Assembly: GCA_035610835.1 (NCBI GenBank)
Contig: CM069457.1
Coordinates: 39,287,319 to 39,351,318, forward strand
Length of the DNA stretch: 64,000 nt
Reading direction: 5' to 3'
Source: Ophiura sarsii
Lineage: Eukaryota > Echinodermata > Ophiuroidea > Amphilepidida > Ophiuridae
In this document: positions 54,401 to 64,000 of the stretch, piece by piece
Layout of the letters: each line of letters opens with the position of its first letter
How positions within the stretch are numbered: position 1 is the stretch's first letter
Position numbers and translations under genes: made by a program
Notes under the pieces: generated by a model
Told to the model about the DNA's origin: nothing
What the model saw: only the letters and a program-made list of their open reading frames with translations
Database searches by the model: none

Positions 54401-56458
54401 ATCTATTTGGTGGATTTGATGTAATATACACTCTCACAATATCTATTTTGGATTATCATACACTCATGTATAGACTATTTTTGCATTTACAGCGGCCATT
54501 TTGGTGGCCATCTTGAATTTAAAGTATGTTATTACAATACAAATAATAGTGGATATGAGTTATTAGTGGTCTAATACATACACCCCAATGTTAAAACTAT
54601 ACTTTCATCATACATTTTGGGTGATATTAGCCCATTTTATGGAATTCCAACAATTTGTTCAGTCATTTTGGGACCCATTTTGGGGGCCATTTTGGATGGC
54701 GGTCTAATACATACATCCCATCATTAAAACTATATTTTCATCATACATTTAAGTTGATATTATCCCATTTTATGGAATTTGACAATTTTTGCAGCCACTT
54801 CGGGAACCACTTTGGGGGCCATTTTGGCAGCCATTTTGGATTTTGTACTAAGTTATCAAAGCAAGAATACTGTATATGCGTTACTAGTAGTCCAATACAT
54901 ACATCCCATCATTAAAATTATATTTTCATCATGCATTATGGTTGATATTATGCTATTTTATGGAATTTTGACAATTTTTGATCATTTTTGGCCATCAATT
55001 TGGCGGCCATTTTGGTTTCAAAGTATGTTAACAATGCAAAAATACGAGTTATGAGTTTCTATTGTCTAACATATACATCCCATTGTTAGAACTATACTCT
55101 GATCATACGTGTTGGTTTATATATGCCAATATATGGAATTTTACCATTTTTGGCGGCCATTTTGGTGGCCATCTTGGATTTTGATGTGTTAACAAAGCAA
55201 AAGTTCTGGATATGAGTGTCTAGTGGTCTAATACATACAAGACTGCGTTATTTACATCCAACAGAGTTTCCAAAATTCATCATAAGTTTATTAGTGTGCT
55301 TTATGTTGGCGTTTTGGCGGCCATTTTGAAAATGGCTGAAAACTGATATAAAGCTACCGCTTTGAATTTGCTATCAGCCATATTCTGAAACTAGAGGTTA
55401 ATACCTTTCCAAAATCCTTTTGTTATTCACACATGAATGTGAATAAACATCACTTATAGTGATACAGTAAATGGATGTAGCTGTCAAAAGCAGATTTAAG
55501 AAGAATTCTGTTTATTTAATACGAGTCTGTTCTGCCATGAATAAAGTTAAAACTCAAACTACCTGGCAACACTTTTTTTTAATATGCACTTTGAAACATG
55601 AGCAACATTATCCCTGATCCAAAAATAGATGTTCTCTATTTTAGACATAACAAGGATGATTTATTAAATAGTTTGCTGAAATTAAACGTGTATTTTCATA
55701 CCATGTAATACCGATTTTTTTTGGAAAAAGTCAACACTTTCTGGCAACACTGTTCCAACAGGTATGAATTACCCATGGATATTTTTATATATTATTATTC
55801 AGACATCCCTCAAGCTTTCATTTGTAGAAGGTGAATGCAAAAAAAACACCACTTTGCTAGTTGTGATTAATTTACGAAGGTGTATTTTTTTCACACGATT
55901 TATTATGAAAAACACCCCTTTTTCAAATAATGGTATATCCCATAATACAATTTGCACAAGTTTTTTTGTTGCATGGAATGAAAGTTGAGACATGTATGGT
56001 TATATTTTTGAATGAAAATAAAATCCTGGTTGTATTGTTTGTTCAAAATGATATGTGTAAATTAGCAGTTTTTAATTTCTGAAAAATTGAAAATTTGGTT
56101 AAAAACCATGAAAATTCTAATATGTGTCGTTGTCATGGCAACGAAGGCAAAAAAAAAAAAAAAGTTCCATTTTAGTGTTTATTGACCAAAGGTCTATCAA
56201 TGACCAAAGTATAAAGGAAATTCATATTTGTATGTCTGCCAACAAAAACTTGATTTTTAGGGACAATGGCACTTAACTACTCAATATTTGGCTTTGGGAA
56301 TTTGTAAAATATATTAAGAATTGATATTTCAAAATAATAGGTTACACATCACACAAAACGACCATAAAGGTTACCTTACGTCACTATGTAATACCACTGA
56401 CGATACGCCACTATGTAATACCACTGACGATACGCCACTATATAATACCACCGACGAA
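51426..56458. repeat. MITE (TIR TTCGTCGGTGGTATTA) split by a foldback element
   Basis: The left part (51426-51545) and right part (56277-56458) together resemble the 273-bp element at 26436-26708: GGTGGTATTACATAGTGGCG, and TTTGGCTTTGGGA then TTGTAAAA and a tandem CGATACGCCACTATGTAATA at the right. Everything between is the foldback insertion. Confidence 0.7.
51545..56275. mobile_element. Giant foldback element: two 2.3-kb inverted arms, loop about 120 bp
   Basis: The sequence from about 51550 is mirrored, with divergence, back from about 56270. Examples: TTTCAAAATGGCCGCCAAAA (52460s) versus inverse near 55310-55330; GGTATAGACTCCATTTT (53818-53834) versus inverse at 53958-53975. Each arm contains about five tandem units of about 160-187 bp carrying TTAGACCACTAGTAACTCAT and AATCCAAAATGGCCGCCAAA. 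No transposase. This is the structure of foldback elements such as the sea urchin TU family. The repetitive frames inside, on either strand, are artefacts. Confidence 0.8.
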
Positions 56459-57035
56459 TTGTGATGAAAATGTGAAGTACAAGTGATTCGAACTTAAAAT
56501 GATCAAAATACACGTTGTTTAGTGGTGCAAACTAAATTACGAAATACAAAGATCGTCACGAAGACCCAATACTACATCGCCCAAGAAGGACTGGCTACAG
56601 GATGAAATGGCTCACAATAAATGATAAGTACGACATCATTGAAAAGATCGTTTAAATGATATAACAGCGAGATTAAAAGACGACAAAATTCCACGTTTGT
56701 AACCCCTGACGTCACATTAATTTCTTTTCCGAATTCTGAAACTTCTATACAGCTCAGGGCTTAATGTCGTGATGCAATGACTTTCATTGGGAAGCAAATA
56801 GGATTGCCCAAAAGTCTGCCCGGAAGGTTACACAATGCGAAACTACTACAAAATCGTGGGGTGAATAAGATGGATCCTTTACATGTAATATCTAAAACAA
56901 ACAGACAACAAATGTTATAATGGTGAACTGGTCTAAACCGATGAGTCAGGATGACATGGCTGACACTATGAAACTATGAAACACCGATCATTCCTCCATG
57001 CACAACACCTACACCAAACGAGACATCCATAATAC

Positions 57036-57263
57036 CTATATCGCTTAAACGTTTAGTTGTTTTATCTTCAATAGTGGTTGTTTTAACAGCTACAGTAGTT
57101 GTTTCATCTCCAACTGTAGTCATACGATCTGCAATTGTAGTCGCGATATCTCCAACAGTAGTTGTTATTTCGCCAAAACTTGTTGTTATATCGCCTATTT
57201 CAGTTGTGAAATCTTCTATATACGTTATGTAGTCTATTTCAGTAAACATGGTTATAGTGTCCT
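57036..57263 (-). CDS. Gene B exon: Thr-rich heptad-repeat stalk
   Basis: 228 bp. Acceptor ACTTACAACTCTCCAG and donor GTATTA give phase 1-1. After EDTITMFTEIDYITYIEDFT come about eight seven-residue units of the type I-G-D-I-T-T-x (IGDITTS, FGEITTT, VGDIATT, IADRMTT, VGDETTT, VAVKTTT, IEDKTTK), then RLSDIG. At DNA level this is a degenerate 21-bp tandem repeat. Such Thr-rich repeats usually form extended O-glycosylated spacers; the regular hydrophobic position could instead favour beta structure. Repeat number probably varies. Confidence 0.7.
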
Positions 57264-58013
57264 CTGGAGAGTTGTAAGTTGCGTAGATGGAAACAAAGGG
57301 CAGATTATGCAAGGTTATCATATAAATTTATCTTAGGCTTTATGAAAAACCTTCCACTAGGAGCTTGGATGGAGTCAACCATTGAAACTACACTAGTATA
57401 AATAATGTCAACTTTCGAGACTCTTGAGAACCGTAAATATGCATGTACTCTCTCTCAGTCATCAAGAAAGGGGTAAACTAGGGATCTGATTATTTTATTA
57501 GCCAATCAGAAATAACATGAGATTGTGAGATTGTAAAGTTACTATAGCCATGTGCACTGTATTGTTCGGCTAGATAGTGATATATCTCGAGCATGGATTG
57601 CATTTGTAAGAGGACAGGATCATCAGGAACTTTCCTTTACTAACTGACCGTAGCGGAAGTATTCAATACTCGAAGTCAACCACTACTAAGCGAACGACCA
57701 CAAGAGAGCATTCATCACTTAACTCATCATATATAGGTTTTACAATAAGGATTTCAGATATTGTATCAGTGCTTCTGATTGGCTCAAATTATCTTTTCTT
57801 AAAACCTATTTTAATTGGCTGTATAAAGTGACAGACAGGTTATTGAGCCAATCAGAAGCACTGTTAGATGAAAATGGCTACGGTTAGGCTGAGGAGTTTT
57901 CAGCTGTTATATCCTAATACAACAAGGTCTTGCACAACCATATTTTGTAGTAAATTTGGGGAAGTGGTCCTTTTTAATGGTTAGGCGGTTTTTTGGGGTA
58001 ACTTATCTTTGTA

Positions 58014-58134
<121 letters not shown>

Positions 58135-58147
58135 TAAATCAACTTAC

Positions 58148-58177
58148 CTATTGTTCCGGGTGGTAGTACTGTTGGTT
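58148..58177 (-). CDS. Gene B micro-exon (linker)
   Basis: A 30-bp phase 1-1 exon, acceptor AACTTGTTTTCAG, donor GTAAGT, encoding EPTVLPPGTIG. A Pro/Thr linker between the third kringle and the Thr-rich stalk. Confidence 0.65.
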   Translation of the reverse strand, partial: NQQYYHPEQ

Positions 58178-58607
58178 CTGAAAACAAGTTAAAAAAAGCG
58201 ATTTATGCACTTTGAATAAAAACATAAGAACCATAACGACTGTAGTACAATTAATTACTATTAAACAAATAAAATGCTTAATTATTATTATCGATATCAT
58301 AGTTTAAAATAGAGATCGATTAATCCTACCCCTTCAGAATTTCTTTGAAGCTGTAGGAATTGGCTCAGAATGGTCAATCACATCTGAATAGAGGATTTTA
58401 AATATATGATGTCCAATGATGTAAGGGTGTCGTCAACGTTGAATTATATATTCCAATGTCAACGAAAACAACGGGAACAACAACAAAAAATAACCACGAA
58501 AAGAACATGTAACCAGAAACAAATGAGAACAAATAAAATGTAAAAAATAATAAAACCTACATTCAAAATTAAAACCTTAAACTTTAAACTCTGACCTTTG
58601 ACCTTAC

Positions 58608-58871
58608 CTATGATACCGCAAACACCTCCACGCGAACCGATGTCACAAAGTTCGAATCTGTTTTCAGGATCGTTGGTGAAACACCATGCCCCGTCTTCAC
58701 CGTCTGGATTCCTGCAGTAGTTGTGTTCCCCGAGCCCAGTATCTGGAAATATTGCTTCTGTGATGTTATGCTGGTGAGGTTCTTGATCTGTCCATGGTTG
58801 ACAAGCTAAGCCGCTTCTTGTCTCTGAGACGTAGCCGCGATAATCTGAGCCGTCTTTCAAGAGATAGCATT
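58608..58871 (-). CDS. Gene B exon: kringle domain 3
   Basis: Phase 1-1, acceptor ATTACCTTTACAG, donor GTAAGG. Motifs: ECYLLKDGSDYRGYVSETRS, LACQPWTDQEPHQH, FPDTGLGEHNYCRNPDGEDG, AWCFTNDPENRFELCDIG, VCGIIG. All six cysteines are in kringle spacing. The DGED acidic pair resembles the ligand-binding DxD of lysine-binding kringles. Kringles are extracellular binding modules. Confidence 0.92.
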
Positions 58872-59202
58872 CTGTAAAGGTAATGAATGTGAAAATAAAC
58901 AGACCTGGTTCCTCTGCTTGATCTAACATGGTCCTACGGCACATACCCTCCTCCTGGCAACCGTCTGACACACGCGGGCGCACTCCCATAGTAATTCAAT
59001 ACAGAAGTCAGAGTTGTTATGCGAAATGATTGTTACTGTGTCCATGCACAGTCCATAATAGTCCAAAATACTTTCATGCTGTTTTCACAAAATCTCTCAA
59101 ATGGATGTAAGCCCTTTTGCATATCAGCTTTTTATATACAATCTCTTACCCCAAGTCCTGAACCCTAACTCTTGGATGATAAAAAAACCACTCAATATTT
59201 AC

Positions 59203-59472
59203 CAAAAGCATTGTTGCACGTGTCCCTCTGTACGCCAACCTCACAATATTCCCATCGGCTTTCGGAATCCGTAGTGAAGCACCACGCACCGCCCGGTTCA
59301 TTGTCTGGATTCCTGCAATAGGTATGGTCACCCAATCCTGTATCGGGGTAGTTTTCCTCTGTGCGGTTATGTTCGTGCGGAGCCTGTGACGTCCATGACT
59401 GACAATCTTTTCCGGATTTGGTGTAGTCTTTAGATCCTCTGTAGTCACGTGACAAACTGTCGACGTAGCATT
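59203..59472 (-). CDS. Gene B exon: kringle domain 2
   Basis: Phase 1-1, acceptor CATATCAGACCAAG (weak tract), donor GTAAAT. Motifs: ECYVDSLSRDYRGSKDYTKS, DCQSWTSQAPHEHN, YPDTGLGDHTYCRNPDNEPG, AWCFTTDSESRWEYCEVG, DTCNNAFG. Six cysteines. The acidic pair of the ligand site is DNE here. The open frame in another phase over the same bases is a shadow. Confidence 0.92.
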
Positions 59473-59531
59473 CTTGGTCTGATATGAGATATGTAATTAG
59501 AATGATTTACTATCTGAAATATACTGTTTAA

Positions 59532-59737
59532 CCCTTCAGAACTACCTGCTGATTGGTCGGAGAGATGGATCCATCATTGGTTGCACCAATCAAAGACATT
59601 GTTAGAAAAATCGTATCCCTGGTAAAGACTTGAGTGAACTATTTGATAAGCAGTACTTTAATTGGTTATTCAAATGGGCATATCTTGTAATTGACCAATT
59701 GCCGACACTGTTAGATAGGCAGGTATTGCTCAAGGGG
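59532..59737. repeat. TTAA MITE, family CCCCCTGAGAACTACC, copy 2
   Basis: 206 bp between TTAA sites (59528-59531, 59738-59741); ends CCCTTCAGAACTACC and CAAGGGG. Same internal order as 34621-34827. Confidence 0.85.
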
Positions 59738-59969
59738 TTAACAACAATGAACGAGATGACTCGCAGGGTAAGAATTTAGAGAACATGATGGGAGAGAGGT
59801 AATTATTCTGGGAAGTTAGACGGGGACATTTTAGTTTCCGGAATGGGCTGGTCCATATTTTGAGTAGTGGCCGGCATCCTCTACGATGGAAATATGACCC
59901 AGTCAATCCATTACCACCACACCGTAGTCCGACAACCAAAATCAAATGTCCATCGTTTATTTATATAAG

Positions 59970-60134
59970 TGCGTATGTGTTGTTTCGAGAGAAATTAGAC
60001 AAATCAATGCACGCGCGCTGAAATTGATGTGTGAATAATGGCACGACCCGCAAGGGGAGCTAGTGCTATTGTGAGCATATCAACATTCGCGCAAGTGCAT
60101 TGATTTTTCTAATTTTTCGAGAAACAAAACATAC
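59970..60134. repeat. Small inverted-repeat element, arms TTAGACAAATCAATGCACGC
   Basis: Left arm TGTTTCGAGAGAAATTAG then ACAAATCAATGCACGCGCG; right arm inverse (CGCGCAAGTGCATTGATTTT). Non-coding, intronic. Confidence 0.65.
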
Positions 60135-60655
60135 TATACAAATCAAAATTCACAATTTGAGCATAATGTTGATCTATGCAATAATGAATAAAACATTTTA
60201 ACAAGTTTGCTAATACCCATCAGTGAAAATCGGTGAATCCTCGATGCCTGAGACAACGAATCAAAACAAAGCGCATAATGCGCACATTGAACGTGCATTA
60301 CAAATTTGTAATACACTCCGCGTATTTTAGTTTCTTGCTTTCTTATTGGTTCGACGCTATTAAGAGTGTACGAGTCTCTTCTAATGCGCATTTACAATTC
60401 AGATAATAACAGTTTAAGAGAAAGTCACTGGGGGAAAGTGATCATACTATTTTACTCCAAAAAATTGATCACAACTTTTCGTAATATTGACTCAACCAGG
60501 TTACTGACGACGTAACTGCCATCCATTACAGCCTCGCATTGGATGGCAGATATTTATTGCAGGGTCCAATTAAAATGACTGAATAAAATGATTACCATAT
60601 CAGACCACACCAACTTTAGCTTTAGAATGATCGGGACAGTTTGGGTTGTACTCAC

Positions 60656-60925
60656 CATAAAGGTCTGAAGTGTCCACACTGATGTTGTACAGATTAGATC
60701 CCGATTTCAGTTCGAAATCGTAGACATTACCGATGATCACATCGGGTACATGTATATGTGCTTTGCTGTTTTCTATTACGATGAACTCTTGTCCGGTTTG
60801 TGGTTCGCTATAAGTGACAGTCACCTGACCATAGCGCCATCCTATCTCAACTTCGTAGGTGCCATTTATTAAGAAGAGTTCTGCTTCAATGTCGTAAATC
60901 TCGTTGCCTCGTCCACCAGTAAGTC
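60656..60925 (-). CDS. Gene B exon: divergent FN3-like module
   Basis: Phase 1-1, acceptor CCTTTTTCAATCCAG, donor GTGAGT. It reads DIEAELFLINGTYEVEIGWR (Trp at the B-strand position), QVTVTYSEPQTGQEFIV and VIIGNVYDFELKSGSNLYNI, like the FN3 Tyr corner. Shorter and more diverged than the other FN3 exons; could be another immunoglobulin-like sandwich. Sits between kringles 1 and 2. Confidence 0.7.
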
Positions 60926-61702
60926 CTGGATTGAAAAAGGATAACAATTAAATGTGGGCGATCTCATATACCTCTGAACCATGCGTTGTAACACATACAC
61001 CATTACTTTGTTCTTATTCGCCGACAACCTATGTCGGGAGAATTATCATGAGCTGATGTCACACCCAACGGTTGCTAACGTTCTACCCGAGTGAACATGG
61101 TGTACTCCTCCCCAGTGTCCTTATGGCGTCATAATATATGCGCAAGCAGTTCAATAGTGCATGTAGAGCCCGCCCTGATATTTTCATTACATCAATGTAC
61201 AAGTAGGAATACATTACAGTATGACAGGCCTTGATACCGTGGACAAAAGCCAGTGTGGCAATGTTAAGCAAATGAGCGATGTGAAGTTTTATCATTGTGC
61301 AAGATAATTATTCTTTCAACGTAAACAAAACCAGTTGATATTTGGATCCTACATACTAGTATAGAGACAAAAACACGGATGGCGGTTCTTTGCAATTCTT
61401 ACTACCAGATAAGTTGAGGACAAACCACTTCAAAATTATATATTTAAACCCGCACAGCAGTATAATCAATAATTGGCTATTATTAACCTTTCAGGATGTT
61501 TAAAATGATCTTGACGTTGTTTTCAGGAAAGCAGCTGTGGATGCATTTAGGGGTTTTGAATTTTCAGCGGTATACTATAAATACATACGACAAACACCAT
61601 TCCAATGACAATGTGTTAATTTATCACTATTGTTGTAATATTAGGAAATATCATAAAAATATAAAATATTGTGCAATTAATACAAGTTTAATGTCATCAT
61701 AC
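60926..61702. other. Intron of gene B, no recognised feature
   Basis: Only short frames without splice or domain support, for example 61083-61295 on the minus strand. Confidence 0.5.
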
Positions 61703-61975
61703 CTTCGGCCTTTTTAACTTCACAAGTATCACTCATGTTTCCAATATCGCAATATTCCCATCGGCTTTCATCGTCCATGGTGAAACACCATGCGCTCTCT
61801 TCACCATCAGGGTTTCGGCAATAGTTATGATCCCCGAGCCCTGTGTCTGGATATCTCTCCTCTGTGCGGTTATGTTGGTGTGGCTCTTGGGCTATCCATG
61901 ACTGACAAGCTTTGCCGGATTCTGTCACCGATACTTCGCCTCGGTAATCACGAGCGGTATCATCTGCGTAGCATT
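61703..61975 (-). CDS. Gene B exon: kringle domain 1
   Basis: Phase 1-1, acceptor TTTACGTTAGATCCAG, donor GTATGA. Motifs: ECYADDTARDYRGEVSVTES, ACQSWIAQEPHQHN, YPDTGLGDHNYCRNPDGEES, AWCFTMDDESRWEYCDIG, DTCEVKKAEG. All six cysteines. Very similar to kringle 2, including the HNRTEE-x-YPDTGLGDH block with a possible N-glycosylation site (NRT). Confidence 0.93.
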
Positions 61976-62805
61976 CTGGATCTAACGTAAAGCCAATAAT
62001 ATAGTAAAGCAATAGTTTTGCATTGGTATTTCTAGAAGACCTATAATTTACAGCATGGCAATTTTTTCGAATTAATTTTATACTTGGTAAGGGGCAAATG
62101 GGAAAATATGGCGGGTGAAGATTGACATGACATAAATTGCCCGCTTAGAAGCGCTATTAATTCGCTCTGGTAAACCTATTGTTATCAATACTACGAGAGG
62201 ATTACCCAGTGCATATATTTAAATTCGGGGCTAACTGCATGGGTAAGTTTCCATTATGTTGCAAATTACATCTACGCTCATGCGTGTAAACTACTCAATG
62301 GGCGTTGCAATACTGTACAGCCGGTTGGTTGCACACGATAATTATGTCATATATAGCAACCAGCTTGGATGGAAGCAAGGGGAATATTTAAATTTGTTGA
62401 CGGTTTTTAGGGCATCAATTTATAGCGCTGCTAAGCGGGCCTTGTAACCTAATGGTTCTTGCCAGTTGCGAAATAAGCGCGAAAACGATGTACGCGTTAC
62501 AGTACTTAATATGCACGCTCCCATGGCTACCTAAATTTTATCGCGTTTCTTCATTCATATTTTTACTCGTAATGATAGCCGTACTACATTATATATTTGA
62601 CTCGTTTCATATACGAAACAGTAATTTTAGAGTTATAATAAAAGCATAGACCACTATTATAGTTCAATTATTTTACAATATTAGTACCAAATACAAGTAA
62701 TCACAACTGGTTGACATCAAATTAAAGATGTTTACTTATTGAAAGCCTCCTTGATACAACATCCGTTTAACATCAACAAAGAAATGTCATAATAAAGATT
62801 CGTAC
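61976..62805. other. Intron of gene B, no recognised feature
   Basis: AT-rich; short frames (62256-62447, 62452-62649) lack support. Confidence 0.5.
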
Positions 62806-63156
62806 CTTCAAGTTCAGTTTCCTCTTCCACTTCCCCTGAATCTTCCCCTGACGCGCTGCCTGTCTCTTTCTCTCCTTCGGTTTCCACAGAAACTGACTCC
62901 GACTCTGGACCCTCTCCATCTTCACTAAAACCAGACACTGTGAAGTTATACGTGGTGCCTGGTTCCAGTCCCTTTAGGACAACGATTCGTTTGTCGACGC
63001 CAACCGTCACATTTTGAATATCAAATGGCGAGGAAGAGTAATATACGTTATATCCCACAATGCCAGATTCCGTAGCTCCGATGAATTCCCACATCACAGC
63101 CGCTGCATCAGCGCAAAGTAGTTCGGCATCTACAAATTGTGGGGCTGTTTCTGGAG
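62806..63156 (-). CDS. Gene B exon: FN3 domain (first in window)
   Basis: Phase 1-1, acceptor ATACTTGCAG, donor GTACGA. It reads APETAPQFVDAELL, VMWEFIGATESGIVGYNVYY (B and C strands), VLKGLEPGTTYNFTVSG (Tyr corner with NFT glycosylation site), EDGEGPESESVSVETEG, then an acidic Ser/Glu-rich tail (SGEDSGEVEEETELEG) leading to kringle 1. The start phase shows that at least one more exon lies upstream beyond the window or in unseen sequence. Confidence 0.88.
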
Positions 63157-64000
63157 CTGCAAGTATTTGATATGTTAAGTGTAATTGTCATTACAAGACG
63201 CATGTACATGGTGTCCCTAAAAAAATGGTGCACATGTTTGCGCAACTTGTTGACCATGAAATCCCAACGTTTGGTGTAATATGTCTATACACACGGAAAG
63301 GGAAAACACTCAGCTTTCAGATGCCGTTTACTTTATATGATTTGGATTTGTCAATCCTGAGATATACCCAGTTTATCAAAGCTACCCAAAATCGACGTTG
63401 TGCCACTTTTACAGAAAGATTGATTATGAGCGTCAAAACGATACTAACATTGGTGATTGGTCTATCCATGGGCATCAATCGTCTTGAAACATTGGTGTGG
63501 GCATTTGACCAGAATTGTTTAAAAGAGGCTGAGGAACAAAAATGATGTCCTTGGAATATGTGGTAAGGGATTTCTACGAGCAGTTATTCTGGGATCCCTC
63601 TGAAGTGCACGCCGCACGTTATCAAAGTGTTACTCTGTCCTGCCACTTTTCATATCTTAGTCTTCCAGAATGTTCTTTATTCATATTGGTGCTTGTACCA
63701 TCTACCAATTATTTCCAATACTCCTTTGTATGGTGTATTCCTAGATGGTACGTGGTGTTTGGGAAATGAATGGCAACTCTCTGGTGACTTCTGCTTGAAT
63801 TCTCGTTTCATGATATTTTAAGACCATGAACACCCTCTTCTAATGAAAATTGAGGCCGCACCCAGCCATATGGACGTCTGTCTTGTTTTGAAAATGTAGG
63901 CCCAATAAACATTTGTGAAACCTCGTCAAAAGGTCTGGTTCGAATCATGTAACAAACATCTTTACATTCAGTTCTGCTTGGATACACAGGCACTCATCCT
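63157..64000. other. Intron or upstream region, possible transposon terminus at about 63211
   Basis: GGTGTCCCTAAAAAAATGGT looks like a mariner-style terminus, but no partner end lies in the window. The plus-strand frame 63225-63545 has no recognisable domain. Nothing else supported. Confidence 0.4.

Noticed and set aside
54655..55054. Plus-strand frames rich in HFGGHFG and similar words
   Set aside because: They arise from the tandem GGCCATTTT repeats in the foldback arm; no splice or domain support.
58872..58989. Extension of kringle 3 upstream with a Met (MGVRPRVSDGCQ)
   Set aside because: It is intron read-through across a good acceptor (TTTACAG); no evidence of a start exon.
59146..59448. 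100-codon frame overlapping kringle 2 in another phase
   Set aside because: Shadow of the kringle exon; lacks its cysteines and splice phase.
63225..63545. 106-codon plus-strand frame
   Set aside because: No domain; begins at a transposon-terminus-like sequence and is probably part of a repeat.

Overview
The window looks like intron-rich, AT-rich genomic DNA from a marine invertebrate deuterostome (echinoderm or hemichordate most likely). That is an inference from gene style and transposon content: extracellular mosaic proteins built from CUB, LDLa, SEA, trypsin-like, kringle and FN3 modules; short exons in kilobase introns, nearly all of symmetrical phase 1-1; RTE, DIRS and Penelope retroelements; tRNA-like SINEs; and dense inverted-repeat elements (MITEs). 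There is no prokaryotic gene organisation, and most long open frames lie inside repeats.

Left (1-3.2 kb): a broken RTE-type LINE followed by MITE fragments. From 3.2 to 29.8 kb a plus-strand gene was reconstructed from splice signals and phase continuity. It encodes SEA - Ser/Thr stalk - CUB - LDLa - chymotrypsin-fold protease-like domain - small Cys-rich exon - LDLa - CUB - LDLa - CUB - LDLa - CUB - LDLa. The SEA domain is cut by a 9-kb intron holding an AAC microsatellite, MITEs and a TA-flanked element into which a DIRS-type retroelement has inserted. The protease-like domain keeps the catalytic His and Asp and all structural cysteines, but the catalytic Ser is Asn and the 214-216 substrate strand is replaced, so it is predicted to be a pseudoprotease. 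Four of five LDLa modules lack exactly the C1 and C3 cysteines.

Middle (29.8-38.7 kb): a Penelope-like fragment, several MITEs and weak candidate exons, otherwise intergenic.

Right (38.7-63.2 kb): a minus-strand gene, convergent with the first, encoding (N to C) FN3 - kringle - FN3-like - kringle - kringle - linker - Thr-rich heptad stalk - FN3 - several short exons of unknown fold - FN3. All identified exons are phase 1-1. Its introns hold a 423-bp minisatellite abutting a splice donor, a roughly 4.7-kb foldback element with 2.3-kb arms, and many TTAA-flanked MITEs. Both genes look like secreted or membrane-anchored recognition/adhesion proteins. Neither end of the minus-strand gene, nor the 5' end of the plus-strand gene, is clearly in the window. 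All exon borders were read by eye and no transcript or database evidence was available.
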